A stretch of DNA of 64,000 bases, taken from Aquanectria penicillioides (taxonomy: Eukaryota; Ascomycota; Sordariomycetes; Hypocreales; Nectriaceae). Location: assembly GCA_003415625.1 (NCBI GenBank), contig PYIU01000006.1, forward strand, positions 186,001 through 250,000, read 5' to 3'. The notes beneath the pieces were generated by a model. The model saw nothing but the letters and a program-made list of their open reading frames with translations. It did not search any database and was not told where the DNA came from. This document shows positions 34,101 through 44,332 of the stretch, in pieces. The stretch's first letter is position 1, and every line of letters starts with the position of its first letter. Position numbers and translations under genes: made by a program.

Positions 34101-37100
34101 CACGCCCCGTCTCCCGTAGCGGCTCCGTTCGTCGGTCAACTACTGCGCCGTTTTGGCTCCTTTGTCCTTGTTCCATCCCCTGTGGCTGCTTCCGTGCGCC
34201 GCCCTGCCACCCGCAACGAGATGCTAACTGCAGTAAGCATCGCCATGGCCCGCCTTTGCCCTTTCTCCTCTTTCTCCTCCCTCTCTATTTACCGGAGCCC
34301 TCGAGGCACTCTCCAGCCGTCATACAGGTGCCGTACATGTCCCGTAGTAAAGTTGCCCCGTCCACTCAAAAGACGTCCTGGAACCCCGAGTCTTGTCCTT
34401 GTTCGAGTCTAGCCGCTTGCCAAGTCTTGATCAATCACTCACCGTGCATGCTCGGCCCTCATACACCTCCTCCACTTCCCTCACCTTTTCTTCTGGCTTG
34501 TAGTGCATACATGAACTCCGAATTTCGCACGGACAAAAAGCAAGGGACTCTGCCAATTTTCACGCGACTGCCCGGGACATAGTTCGGCTGCGGAACCCCA
34601 AAAACAGACCTTCCCCCCGGCGTCTCCGGCGCGTGGGAGAACAAACGAAGAACAATCATGCCTGACGAAAGAAGGAGGAAAAGCAAGATTACCCACGTGG
34701 TTTGTCCGTTCCCTAACGAGTTGCAGTCATGACACCTTGCGATCCTGTCCACCAGTTGTTTTTATGTGGTAAATCATAGTCAATGAATCGAGTCAATCCC
34801 GAACCATGTCATTGGTCGCCGTCCTCCGTCGTCGTAGATATCGTGTGCATCCGGTCCAAGCTTGAGTGGACTTGTGGGGAGCCTGGAGAGCAACCCTCAG
34901 CAACGGATCCCCATCCTACATCCTCCAGCAAGATGAAAGATATCGATCTCTGATACGATCTCATTTCTAATAGCATTATGAGTCAGAAATTCCTCTGCAA
35001 CGAATCCCCATCTGTTCTTTGGTGACCGTTTCAGTCGGCCCGCAGCCTTCGCTAGGGACCATCCCAGCCTGCCTCCGAGATGTAATCCACACGAGTCTCC
35101 GCAGCTGACGACCCCGTGCTTCCATTTAGTCATATAAACTCCCAGACGCCTCCAGACTGGTCGGGATCCCTGTGCTCTCGCTTCACATCAATGCTTCGTG
35201 CTCGCAGAGTGAAATTGACTCAGGACCCGACCCTTTGCACTGCGGAGAATTGCCCTCTTGTCGAGCCTGTGCCCCTCGCCGCGCCGCCGTCTGCGTCCTC
35301 GCCCACGTCTCCGCCTCCGTCCCCGTATCCACGGACACATGGCGCCAGATTTTGACGCGCATATTGCGACTATCCATTAATAATGGCTCCCTCAGCGGCT
35401 GAGGGATCGACCAGAGTCTGGATTTCTTGCTGCAGGCCCAACTAAACTGGTGAAACATCCAGTCGAAGCAGCTACTATCAGACGACAACGACAATCAACT
35501 GCTCTTGCGTGCACCCCGAATCGAGTCCGGTCATCATCGCATCATCGCCACTCCATGTCACCGTTGGCGCCCAACTCGACCTGCATCCCGAGGAGAGCCT
35601 GATTCTAGGCTACATTTACACCGATCCAATGAGTTGCAGGGGTCCCTTTTGACAAGGACATAGCTCTTATACACTGCTTCCGAAGACGGTCTGGCCAGAG
35701 TTCCCACCTCCATCCCACTTCGGCAGCCATTCTCCATTGATACTTGCAAGGGGCAGTAAGTCTGTAAATTTCCGAAACTGTGCTTAAACCTGAACGACGG
35801 CTACTCCCATTTTGGAAATTCCCTCCAGTCCGCTGCGTAGCATTGTCAATGGCATCCGTCCATCTCCAGAAGCGGAAGTTGCCTTGGTCAAAGAGCGTAA
35901 TACGACCCACATGCAATGCTCCAAGACACGACGATCAGTTACTCCGTATAATTAACATGAGAAGAGCCAAAACACTTTCCTGATAAGCTTTGCGGGGTGT
36001 GCATTCGAGGTATCCTCTTCCTGTACATGTGCTGTAACCATGCATGATAGAACATTATCGTGAAGCCGCTAAAGTCTAAGATCCACAAGTTCCAGCAACA
36101 AGTAAAACTTGACCACGTTTGTTACGTAGACTCTACATGCCCCTTATTCTTTGTTGAGGGATGAGTGAATTTCGGGACTCTGAAATCTCCTCAGCGTGGC
36201 AAACCGACGCCTGCAAGGGAAAGATTTCTCAAACCTTTCACTGCTCCCTGGGGTACTATTGATAAGATGCGAGAGTTGCGAGGCTTACTAGTTTGGATTC
36301 GGCTCTTCCTCACGTCAACTTTTCAAAGCAAACTCTGATTATGCAGAAGCGATAGGTCGTGCAGATTCGCCCGACTAACAAGAGGGATATTTGAAACTTT
36401 GAAATTCAGTCCATCACCTCATTCTGCATTGGAACCTAGCTCCGGTTGGCCCGAGATAGCCTTTCCACACCATCAACATCCGTGACGCACTGGTGTGATT
36501 TTGCCTTCGCGTTGGGACGTATGGCATAGAGGGACGTATATGAGAGCAAAAGTACTTGGCGAGCCCATCCCTGCTTGCGCCTCCATCAGTTTGTTCTGGA
36601 AGGCCTTGGCTCCGGACTTCGCCGTCTATGCAGAAACGCTAGGGCCGTGTTTCTCGTTGGTCCGGGCGTAGTTGCGTCACATACATTAGATGTAGCTTAC
36701 CCTATAGCCCAAGATTGCCAGAATTGTGATGGTGAGTTGTCCACCACTATTCCCAACAGCATCACATAATGAAGATAAAAATAGAGAAGGGATGAGGGGG
36801 GGTTACAAAAGCGGAAGATTTCTGCTAGATTTAGTTTCACGTCGCCTCAACTGTGTGTCAAAATGTTTGAATGAGTTTCATGGCCATGCCATCAGTACGA
36901 TGGCAGTAACTTCGCACAAGTGTTGATTGAGTCTCCGAACCAAGAAGGTCTTGCAGTCTGCAATGCAGAGTAGAAATCAAATCAAATTTTCTTCAGTTAA
37001 AAAGTATCCTATACACTTAATTCATAACCCTTGAAACTTATTCAGCACAATTCATGACCAGTTGCTTCCCTCACAACGACTTCAGGTGCGCCTTCAGCTC

Positions 37101-37360
37101 TGGTGCTATGCAAGTACCGCTTATCAAAGCATCCTATCTTATCTTATCGCACAAAAAAAAGTCTGCCCCGCGATGAACACCAAAGAATTTCGCATCGCCG
37201 CCCAAACCCCCCACATCCGAATCCGACCACAGAGCCAGTCACCCCAGGCCGATTCACGATTTTCTCGAGAAACTATCGCCCTATGCCACGATAAAGGAGC
37301 CTGGAGAAGGAAATAAAGTCGATCTTGCCCAGTCCACTTGTTGGGTTCCCCGCCGCCACC
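31163..37360. other. 6.2-kb region without recognisable protein genes
   Basis: Between the divergent Mtr-like and NOB1 genes. It holds microsatellites (a CACAGA-type array 31688-31737, GAGCAGA units 31738-31785), an A-run at 32101-32118, G-runs near 32869-32878, a C-run near 33483-33496, T-runs near 33278-33287 and a CTC-trinucleotide run 33633-33660. Long frames on both strands at 32.5-33.5 kb are low-complexity Arg/Ser/Pro sequence and overlap each other, so they are rejected. The right third (35-37 kb) shows no coding signal. Long promoter/leader sequence or non-coding transcripts are possible but not shown. Confidence 0.45.
31688..31785. repeat. CACAGA and GAGCAGA simple-sequence arrays
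   Basis: Two adjacent short arrays: about six imperfect ACACAG-type units, then about five imperfect AGCAGAG units passing into GAGAGA. They lie in the probable promoter or leader of the divergently oriented Mtr-like gene. Confidence 0.7.
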
Positions 37361-38695
37361 ATGGCATCCTCTCAACCCGCGGTGATTGCGTCCTCCGGCG
37401 AGCCCGCACCCAAGCCAATTCACAGTCTGGTCCTTGATACTGGTCCCCTGATCAAGAACGACCCCCCCGCGAACACCCTGCGCGCCAAGGCCGAACAGCT
37501 CTTCACCCTCCCCTGCATCATCTCCGAAATCCGCGATGCCGCAACCCGGTCCCGAGTGGAAACAACCCTGCTACCGTTTGTGACGTTGCGAACCCCCAGG
37601 CCAGAGAGCGTCAGGTTCATCACGGCCTTTGCGCGGAGGACAGGAGACTTGGCCGTGCTGAGCAAACCCGATATCGAGGTTTTGGCGCTGGGATATGAGC
37701 TGGAGTGCGAGCGAAACGGAGGAGACTGGAGATTGAGAAACACACCCGGCCAGAAGACGTTGAACGGAAAGCCACCAAGCAGGCAGGTGGCTACTGAAAC
37801 CACGGCCAGCCAGACCGAGGACGCTGCGACCGGCGCGGTGGAGGCGGATAAGACCCCGGCGGCTGAGACAACGGCAGAGGAGAAGCCTGCGGAAGAGAAG
37901 TCCATGGAGGAACAACAGCCGCCCGAAGACGGAGTACACAAGTTGACGCTCGAGACCGAAACACCACAGGCCGACGAGGCGGTGGAAAGCGCACCGGAAG
38001 CCCCCGTGAAACAGGACGAGACCGCTGCTGAAGCCACAGAGGAGGTGCAAGCCGAGGACGTGATCGTCACGGCTGAGGTCGTCGAGGTGGAGGAAGAGGA
38101 GGAAGCCCCCGAGGACGACGGCGAAGCCTCCGACGACGAGGGCGGCTGGATCACGCCCTCGAACCTCAAGAAGCACCAGGCCAAGGGCCCCGGATCGGCG
38201 ACGCCCTCGCAACCGCTCCAGAAGGTGCTCCAGGCGGCAGTGCTCACGTCCGATTACGCCATGCAGAACGTGGCGCTCCGGATGAACCTCAACATGGTGG
38301 CGCCGTCGCTCACGCGCATCACGCACCTCAAGAACTGGGTGCTCCGATGCCACGGCTGCTTCACCATCTGCAAGGACATGAACAAGCAGTTCTGCCCGTC
38401 GTGCGGGCAGCCGACGCTAATGCGCACCAGCTGCTCGACCGACGAGCACGGCAACTTCAAGGTGCACCTCAAGAAGAACTTCCAGTGGAACAACCGCGGC
38501 AACGTCTACAGCGTGCCGCGCCCCGTCCACGGCAGCTCCAACGGCCGCCTGGCCAAGAACGCCGGCGGGCAGAACAACTGGGGCACCGGCCTGATCCTGG
38601 CCGAGGACCAGAAGGAGTACACGCGCGCCTCGGACGAGCAGCGCCGCGCGCGCAAGAAGGACCTGATGGACCAGGACTACCTCCCAGCATCCTGA
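37361..38695 (+). CDS. NOB1: NOB1, 20S pre-rRNA D-site endonuclease (apparent C-terminal frameshift)
   Basis: PIN-domain endonuclease that cuts 20S pre-rRNA at site D to make mature 18S rRNA in pre-40S particles. ATG at 37361 has an ideal context (GCCGCCACCATGG). The PIN core starts with L-V-L-D-T-G-P-L-I (residues about 24-32), includes S-E-I-R-D and L-S-K-P-D-I-E-V-L-A-L, and closes with L-T-S-D-Y-A-M-Q-N-V after a long Glu-rich acidic insert (about residues 150-265), as is usual in fungi. The zinc ribbon Cys-x2-Cys...Cys-x2-Cys is at residues about 329-348. The frame as sequenced stops at 38695 after D-Y-L-P, 444 residues. The conserved tail (S-I-L-S-G-D-R-A-G-S-G-G...N-S-K-R-K) is present in the next frame up to 38772, as if one base were missing in CCC at 38683-38685. 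Single-exon otherwise. Confidence 0.93.
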   Translation: MASSQPAVIASSGEPAPKPIHSLVLDTGPLIKNDPPANTLRAKAEQLFTLPCIISEIRDAATRSRVETTLLPFVTLRTPRPESVRFITAFARRTGDLAVLSKPDIEVLALGYELECERNGGDWRLRNTPGQKTLNGKPPSRQVATETTASQTEDAATGAVEADKTPAAETTAEEKPAEEKSMEEQQPPEDGVHKLTLETETPQADEAVESAPEAPVKQDETAAEATEEVQAEDVIVTAEVVEVEEEEEAPEDDGEASDDEGGWITPSNLKKHQAKGPGSATPSQPLQKVLQAAVLTSDYAMQNVALRMNLNMVAPSLTRITHLKNWVLRCHGCFTICKDMNKQFCPSCGQPTLMRTSCSTDEHGNFKVHLKKNFQWNNRGNVYSVPRPVHGSSNGRLAKNAGGQNNWGTGLILAEDQKEYTRASDEQRRARKKDLMDQDYLPAS

Positions 38696-38772
38696 GCGGC
38701 GACCGGGCAGGCTCCGGCGGCAAGATTCGCGTGGGAGCAGGACGAAGTGTGAATTCCAAGAGGAAACACTAA

Positions 38773-39009
38773 ACAAAAGTGGCTTTCTCATTGTTTAGGA
38801 AAAAGAAACAAAGATAAAATAGAGTAAATCGATCGAATGCCAGTTATTCTGCCTTCTCACATTTCCTCTAATCCATGTGCCATAAAGTTGAAAAAAAAAA
38901 AGAAGAACGCCTCTTTCGTTTGTCAATGTCAAATGTGTTGTTGATGTGATGTGACCGAAAAACGCCAATCCACCTCTCCAAGTTTTTCATCCCGAACCCT
39001 TTGCCTTGC

Positions 39010-39059
<50 letters not shown>

Positions 39060-39260
39060 CTCTCTCTATCTCGTAACAGCTGCTGGTTTCGCGTGTGCTA
39101 GGTGGGCAACGAATTTACTCCTCCTCTGTGATTCATGAAAAATTAGCATCCCCCGGATAGACACTTGACAGACGCCCTCCTCATGCCAACCACCCCCCCC
39201 CCAATCCTAAGCCTCGAGCAAGAACCGGAGAGGAGCACCGCACGCAGGGATGAAGAATGA
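38773..39260. other. Convergent spacer between NOB1 and NOP10
   Basis: Holds the 3' regions of both genes and a perfect (CT)n microsatellite at about 39013-39055. A C-run lies near 39195-39203. No gene is seen. Confidence 0.5.
39013..39055. repeat. (CT)n microsatellite, about 21 units
   Basis: An uninterrupted CT dinucleotide run, followed by TGTATCTCTCTCTATCTC, in the NOB1-NOP10 spacer. Confidence 0.95.
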
Positions 39261-39446
39261 CTAAAACTCACTCTGCTGGGTCAACAGCAGGCCGAAGCGG
39301 CGCTTGAGGGTGACTCGCTGGCGCGACCACTTGTCGTCGGGAGAGAAGCGGGCGGGGTGGGCAGACTTGGTGACCTGGCCGTGGGCAACCTTCTTGAGGG
39401 TGTAGAGGCGGTTGCCGTTGGCGTCGAGGGTGTACATCAGATGCAT
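39261..39446 (-). CDS. NOP10: NOP10, H/ACA snoRNP subunit
   Basis: A tiny nucleolar protein of the H/ACA box ribonucleoprotein that guides rRNA pseudouridylation; it binds the Cbf5 catalytic subunit. The 61-residue product starts M-H-L-M-Y and contains the nearly invariant [20 protein letters not shown] and [14 protein letters not shown], the normal size and order for the eukaryotic family. The last residues S-E-F are encoded by AGTGAGTTT, which contains a perfect GTGAGT donor just after Q-Q. The true C-terminus may therefore come from a small unseen downstream exon; this does not affect the functional core. Convergent with NOB1, another ribosome-biogenesis gene. Confidence 0.95.
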   Translation of the reverse strand: MHLMYTLDANGNRLYTLKKVAHGQVTKSAHPARFSPDDKWSRQRVTLKRRFGLLLTQQSEF

Positions 39447-40036
39447 GGTGGGCAGATTGGGGCGTTGCTTAGGCCGAATTGACGAGAATGAGTGCTATCG
39501 TGATGGAGTTTTTGTCGTTCTTTCAGAGCAAGCATGGAGAAAAAAAATTCGGCCGTGATGGGTGCTAGGGTCACGTGCAGCAGCAAACTGCTCTTATCGT
39601 TATCGCCAAGCTGGCATGCGTGCGACCACAGCGCCAAGACCCACTGGCCTGAACTGACCACCCCTGGCCTGTCACACCCAAAAACGTATTCCTATTCATC
39701 AATGCCCCTCGCATGTCACAGTCTAAAAATAAAGAGTAAGGCTAAAATGTTTCATGAGGGCATCAAGGAGGGAATTTCAATTGATAATGCCATATTTATA
39801 TGCCATGCCAAACTGTACCGAGTACGTGAGCAAAAGGCGTCGAGCAGTTGCGAGTCGGTCCTCGCCAATTCCAAACATGCCAAACCTTGACATGAGTTAC
39901 AAGCTAAAGAACGTTCCAAAACTGGACAACAGCAGATAAAAATAGCAAAGCTAGAATAAAAAGAAAACACAATCATCCATACACAATCTGGGATCCAAGT
40001 CAACAGAGGCGAGCCCTCAAAAAGAGCATCCCATCT
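39447..40036. other. Spacer between the SPE2 3' end and NOP10
   Basis: About 0.6 kb, AT-richer on the right. It should hold the NOP10 promoter and the SPE2 terminator region. No additional gene is seen. Confidence 0.45.
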
Positions 40037-41662
40037 TCACTTAGATGATGGGCTCGCCGGTTCGCCAACACGGGCGGCCTTTCCGCCAGCCCATCCCTCG
40101 CGCTCATAGAAGCGGAAGACAAGGTCGTAGTCCTCAAAGTCGTGGACGATGCGATCGATTCGTCGGTAACCGCGGATGGGGTCGACGAGTCTGTTGGCAG
40201 CCCACGACTTGGAGTCGTCGATACCCATGCCGTAGGGGTTGGCGGACTGGTTCTTGTCCTGGAAGAGCGTGACGCTGAAGCGACCAGGGCGGAAGATGTT
40301 GACCACATGCTCGATGATCTCGGTGGTGGTGCGTCCACTTTGGCCTCCGGGAACGTTGGTCTCGAAGGAGGCAAAGGAGCACTCGGGCTCTGGGGTCACA
40401 TGAACGGTGAAGTAGTGCTCAGACTTGGCCTGGGCGCCCTCGGTCTGAGCAGTGGGGGGAGGTGGGATAACACCGTTCGCAGAGAACCCACAGGGGCTGA
40501 AGAGATAGGCATCGACGCGAGCATCAGGGTACTCGGTGGTGGGGTAGACGCTGGAAAGACCGCAGCTCTCCGAAACTACGGTTCCCAGGGCGTGGCCCTC
40601 GGTGGTCAGCTCCTCGATGGAGTCGAGCATCTGAGCGTCGAAATCCGAGTCGGCCCCGTTGCTGAAGACGTCCACTTCGTCCGGTGTGTCAGCAAGCCCT
40701 CCGAGGCTGTGAATAGCCTTCTTTCGGGCATCCTGAGCTTCCGCAGCTAGCTTGTCGCTCGCGACCGCACTCGCGTGTTCCAAGTAAAACTGCTTCGCAT
40801 TCTCAGGATCGAGGTCCGTCATCAGGATCTCAAGCGTCTCGTCGTGATGGCCATTGGCACCCGTGCCAAAGGTGCCGGTTCCGACGGGGATTCGCGCAAC
40901 AGGTCCGCTGTCCTCGACCTCGGACTGGGGGGTCCGGGGTGGGGTCAGGGCCTGCTGGTTCGGGGACGTGAGGTACAGGTACCAGTGGTCCCCGTTCATC
41001 TTGCCAACCATGTAAGCGCTGCCGCCTTCAAACATGTCGTCAAGGTACTTGACTTCCTGCTTCCAGCTTCGGTGTGCCCCTTTTGCTTGTCAGGGAAGAG
41101 GAAGTTCTTGCGACTGTAGAAGACGCGGTAGGGGGTAGCCGCGGCGCGGATGTCGTTGACGGAGCTGGCGTTATGGAACGGGAAGCCAGCGTGGACAGCT
41201 GCAATGTGGAGCATGCGCTGAAGTCCGAGGAGGAGAGTCGTGGTTCCGCACGTCTTCAGGATGAGCTTGTGGGGGAAGACGAACATGCTGGACTCGGACA
41301 AGAGGTATGCGTCCATGTTGTCAGACTCGAGGACGGAAAGGATCTTGCAGTTGACCATGTCGAGCATTCCGACCCAGGTCTCGGCGGGGACGGCTTCAGT
41401 CCATTGGACGGGGCGGTGGGAGGCAGGGTGGTAGGGCTTGGGGCAAACCAAACCTCTAGCAGCTTCTCGGGTCCTGGAGGTGGTAGGTAGGTTAGCAGAG
41501 CAGAACATGATGTTGCTTTTCCTTGGCGGGAACGGGTGAGACACAAACCTTCAAAGGCGCCGGTGGAGTCCAAGTCGGCAGCGACATCGTGATTGATGGT
41601 GAGATGAGGCGTGGCCGAAGAAGGGGAGAAGGTGTAATTGCTGGGACGTCGTTGGCGAACAT
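40037..41662 (-). CDS. SPE2: S-adenosylmethionine decarboxylase proenzyme with three single-base frameshifts
   Basis: Pyruvoyl enzyme that decarboxylates SAM to supply aminopropyl groups for spermidine and spermine. Exon 1 is 41662-41549 and exon 2 is 41473-40037, with a 75-bp intron (GTTTGT...CTCCAG) inside the conserved [13 protein letters not shown]. The self-cleavage site reads Y-L-L-S-E-S-S-M-F (near 41295; the Ser after Glu becomes pyruvoyl), followed by [27 protein letters not shown] and the [10 protein letters not shown] catalytic region follow. Family continuity requires a missing base at three places: a GGGG run at 41623-41626, near 41392, and CCCC at 41077-41080. Everything else is conserved, so sequencing error is likelier than decay. 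A 238-codon upstream frame (ATG 42264) overlaps the start if the leader is unspliced; uORF control is known for this family but is not shown here. Confidence 0.85.
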
Positions 41663-44332
41663 GCTTTTGGATTGGAAAGCAGCGAATTGGCAGTCGGCCG
41701 ACGGATAGTCTCAGTGGAACAGCAACGAGGATTGATATTGGCTTTTTTGGTGTCTTTGCCCAGATGGCAGAGTCCGCGGAGCACTAGCTGCCGCTCAAAC
41801 AGACTATGCGGCGTCTGTTTGAGAGAGTAGGCCCACAGAAATGGGGACTTGATCAGATGCTGGCGGAGCCAGCAGCAATGCGGTGATGTATAGAAGCTGG
41901 TAACGTCTCTCGAGGGGACGTTAGGGAGGTCGGAGACGGAAGGTGTTGTGAAGCCGCTCTCGTGACGGAATGTTGGCCGGTTGAAGGTGAGCCGAGTCTG
42001 CAGCGAGCGGATTCGGTTCAGGGGGTTCGAACAGGAGGCCGAGGTTTTGTCGATGAAGACTGTTTGGTGTTTTGCGCTTTTCTTTAAAGGGGTGCTATCG
42101 GGGCCTGTTGTTGCAGGAGAGAGCATTGTGTCAGTGGATTGCGAGCGACGAGAGACGGGAGAATGACGGAATGATTGATGGATGGGTGACTGGGCTGGAA
42201 GCGAAGACGAGACATACTTGGAAGGGCGGGTGAAGAGGAATCGCAGGAGATCTGTCGGTCGCATAGAAGACCTTGGAGAAGAACCAGAGGCGGGGTTGGG
42301 TGACGGTCGAGAAGGACGGCCGTCGATGTGTCTTTTGGACAATGGAGAGAGTTAGACTCGTATATTATTCATCGAATTTGCACGGGTCTAGAAGCAGCTG
42401 GGAGGCGGCAGAGTTGACGAGACGAAGCGATGGTCGCGTGAGCGAAACGATACGAGGCTTCTTTTTTTTTTTTTTTTTACTTGGAGCGGGCGAGAATGGG
42501 AACTGGCGCTTAGGCGAAGGCGAGGGTTTTGGCGGGGTTGCGGGAGCGGGAAGGCGGCGACGGCGTAGAGCTCAGACGGAGCGGGAGGACGGCGGGAAGA
42601 AAACGAACAGCGAAGAGCTCGTTGTAGAACAAGAGGGATGGGAGTTGCGAGGAGAGAGTCGGTGAGAGAATTTTGAGCTTTTGAGGGGTTGTGTTGTGGC
42701 AGTGGAGAGGTCGGGTACCTGGTGGTGGAGGAGGAGATGGACGAGCGAGAAGTAAATTCCACGGTGGTGGACGTTTGAGTCGCAGCCATGCGCTATGCGC
42801 TCAACCAAGCCCCCCCCCCCTTGGCCCTTGCTGGGGCCCGAGGCCCCCGGTGCGACCTTCCCTGTCCTGGTGCCTGCCCAACACGGGGTTGTGCAGTTTT
42901 TTTTTTTTTTTTTCGCTCTTCGCTGCAGCCCACTGCACACACGCTGCACATACGCTGCACATACGCTACCGGCACATCTTCGCTGCAGCCCACTACAGCC
43001 CACCACCCAGAAAAAAAAATTTCCAGTGTGGCCACTGGCCACTGACCGACGCTGCCTCGACGCCGCAGGGGAGATGGTGGGGCAGGGCAAGTCTCGGCTG
43101 GGATCCTGGAGGGATTTCGTCCACTGGCCCTGGTTTTATTTCGTCATCCGTGTTTCTTGGTGCCGACCTGCTTGGGGTTGGTTGTTTGAACTGGTCATAC
43201 CGAAAATACCTAGGTAGGTACTTTGCCCCAAAGAGAATGAACATGCAAACCTTGCCTACATGCCTACCGAGGTACCTACATCCGTACATACCTACCTACC
43301 TGTAGGCAGTAGGTACATATGTAGGGCATTGTAGCCCGCACATCAACAATGTCAAGGAACATGCGTGTAGGGAGGAAATAATGTATTTTCTATTGTGTGC
43401 ACTTTGTGCTCTGCCTGTCCGCACGCGCCGGTAAGTAATGCCCGTTTCGTTGTAGCCCCGGGTACGTGTACGTGGGGAGAGGTTCCAGTGGTGACCTCCC
43501 CAACGAGGCCCTAGGTATCATAACCGACGGCGAAAACTCCCGCCGCTTGCTGTTACGAGCACAGAGGTCGGGACATCGGTAGGTTGCAGCTATGCAAAAC
43601 ACGGGCTGGAACGGCCTGGACGGCCGGGCAGAAGTTCCATGGCACTCAGTCAGTCAGTCAGTCATCCATCAGCAGGAATCCATCCGGGGAACCGCCTCGT
43701 CATCCGTTTGTACGGATACCATGCCTTAGCACAGCGCATCGGCCCCGACCAATCGCCTGTGAATCCAGCGGGCGTCTGTTTCGGCCCAGCATGTGCGCTC
43801 GGTGATATCACGAACAATCGACCGTTGGAGATGTGCACATCCCGTCGTCGTCCCCTTTCTTTCGTATGCTGTTTGCCCGCCAGGTCAGTGTCTCCCCCGC
43901 TCTCCAGTGCCTTGTTTTCTTCTTCTTCTTTTTTTTTCTTTGCCTTTTAGTAATCTGCATGCTCCCTCTCCTCTCACAGAGACGAGCACGGGATCCATCC
44001 ATCCGTCTGTCCCACGCAACCCGCCCCACCCATAAGCTCACACATCATCGAGCATACGGATAATATACCTATGGCACCCACTTGCTCGCGTAGCAGAACC
44101 TGGCAGTGTTCCCGTACGTACCGATTGACGTAGCTAGCTTGCCCTCCGACCCACCACCCCCTTCTCCTGCATTGTTGCTGGAGCTCAAGCTTATTCTTGA
44201 CGAAATCTGAGCGATGGCCCGGGGGACGCCAGTTTCTTTTGTGGAGCACATACATCCGGTTTCGTCCAGCTGTTAGCTGATCCTGGACCAGGATTGCAGT
44301 GCTGCCTCCAAAATGGACGCACGACTTCCAGC
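41663..44332. other. Leader/promoter of SPE2 and spacer to CFD1
   Basis: About 2.7 kb. The left part (to about 42.8 kb) is probably the long SPE2 leader and promoter; it has T-runs at 42461-42478 and 42898-42914. 42925-42990 holds repeats of GCTGCAGCCCACTGCA/CACATACGCTGCA type. 43205-43330 is dense in TACCTA/TAGGTA words. CAGT units (five) lie at 43645-43664. No protein gene is supported. Confidence 0.45.
43205..43330. repeat. Cluster of TACCTA/TAGGTA words
   Basis: Repeated TAGG/CCTA tetranucleotides on both strands, including CCTAGGTAGGTA, GAGGTACCTACA, CATACCTACCTACCTGTAGG and CAGTAGGTACATATGTAGGG. Many self-complementary stretches allow hairpins. Function is unknown. Confidence 0.7.

Noticed and set aside
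37420..38353. Two minus-strand frames of 260-275 codons antisense to NOB1
   Set aside because: Ser/Ala/Val-rich or Leu/Arg-rich shadows of the Glu-rich NOB1 insert; the sense frame is a recognisable protein.
40142..40750. 202-codon plus-strand frame opposite AdoMet decarboxylase
   Set aside because: Gly/Val-rich antisense shadow without motifs.
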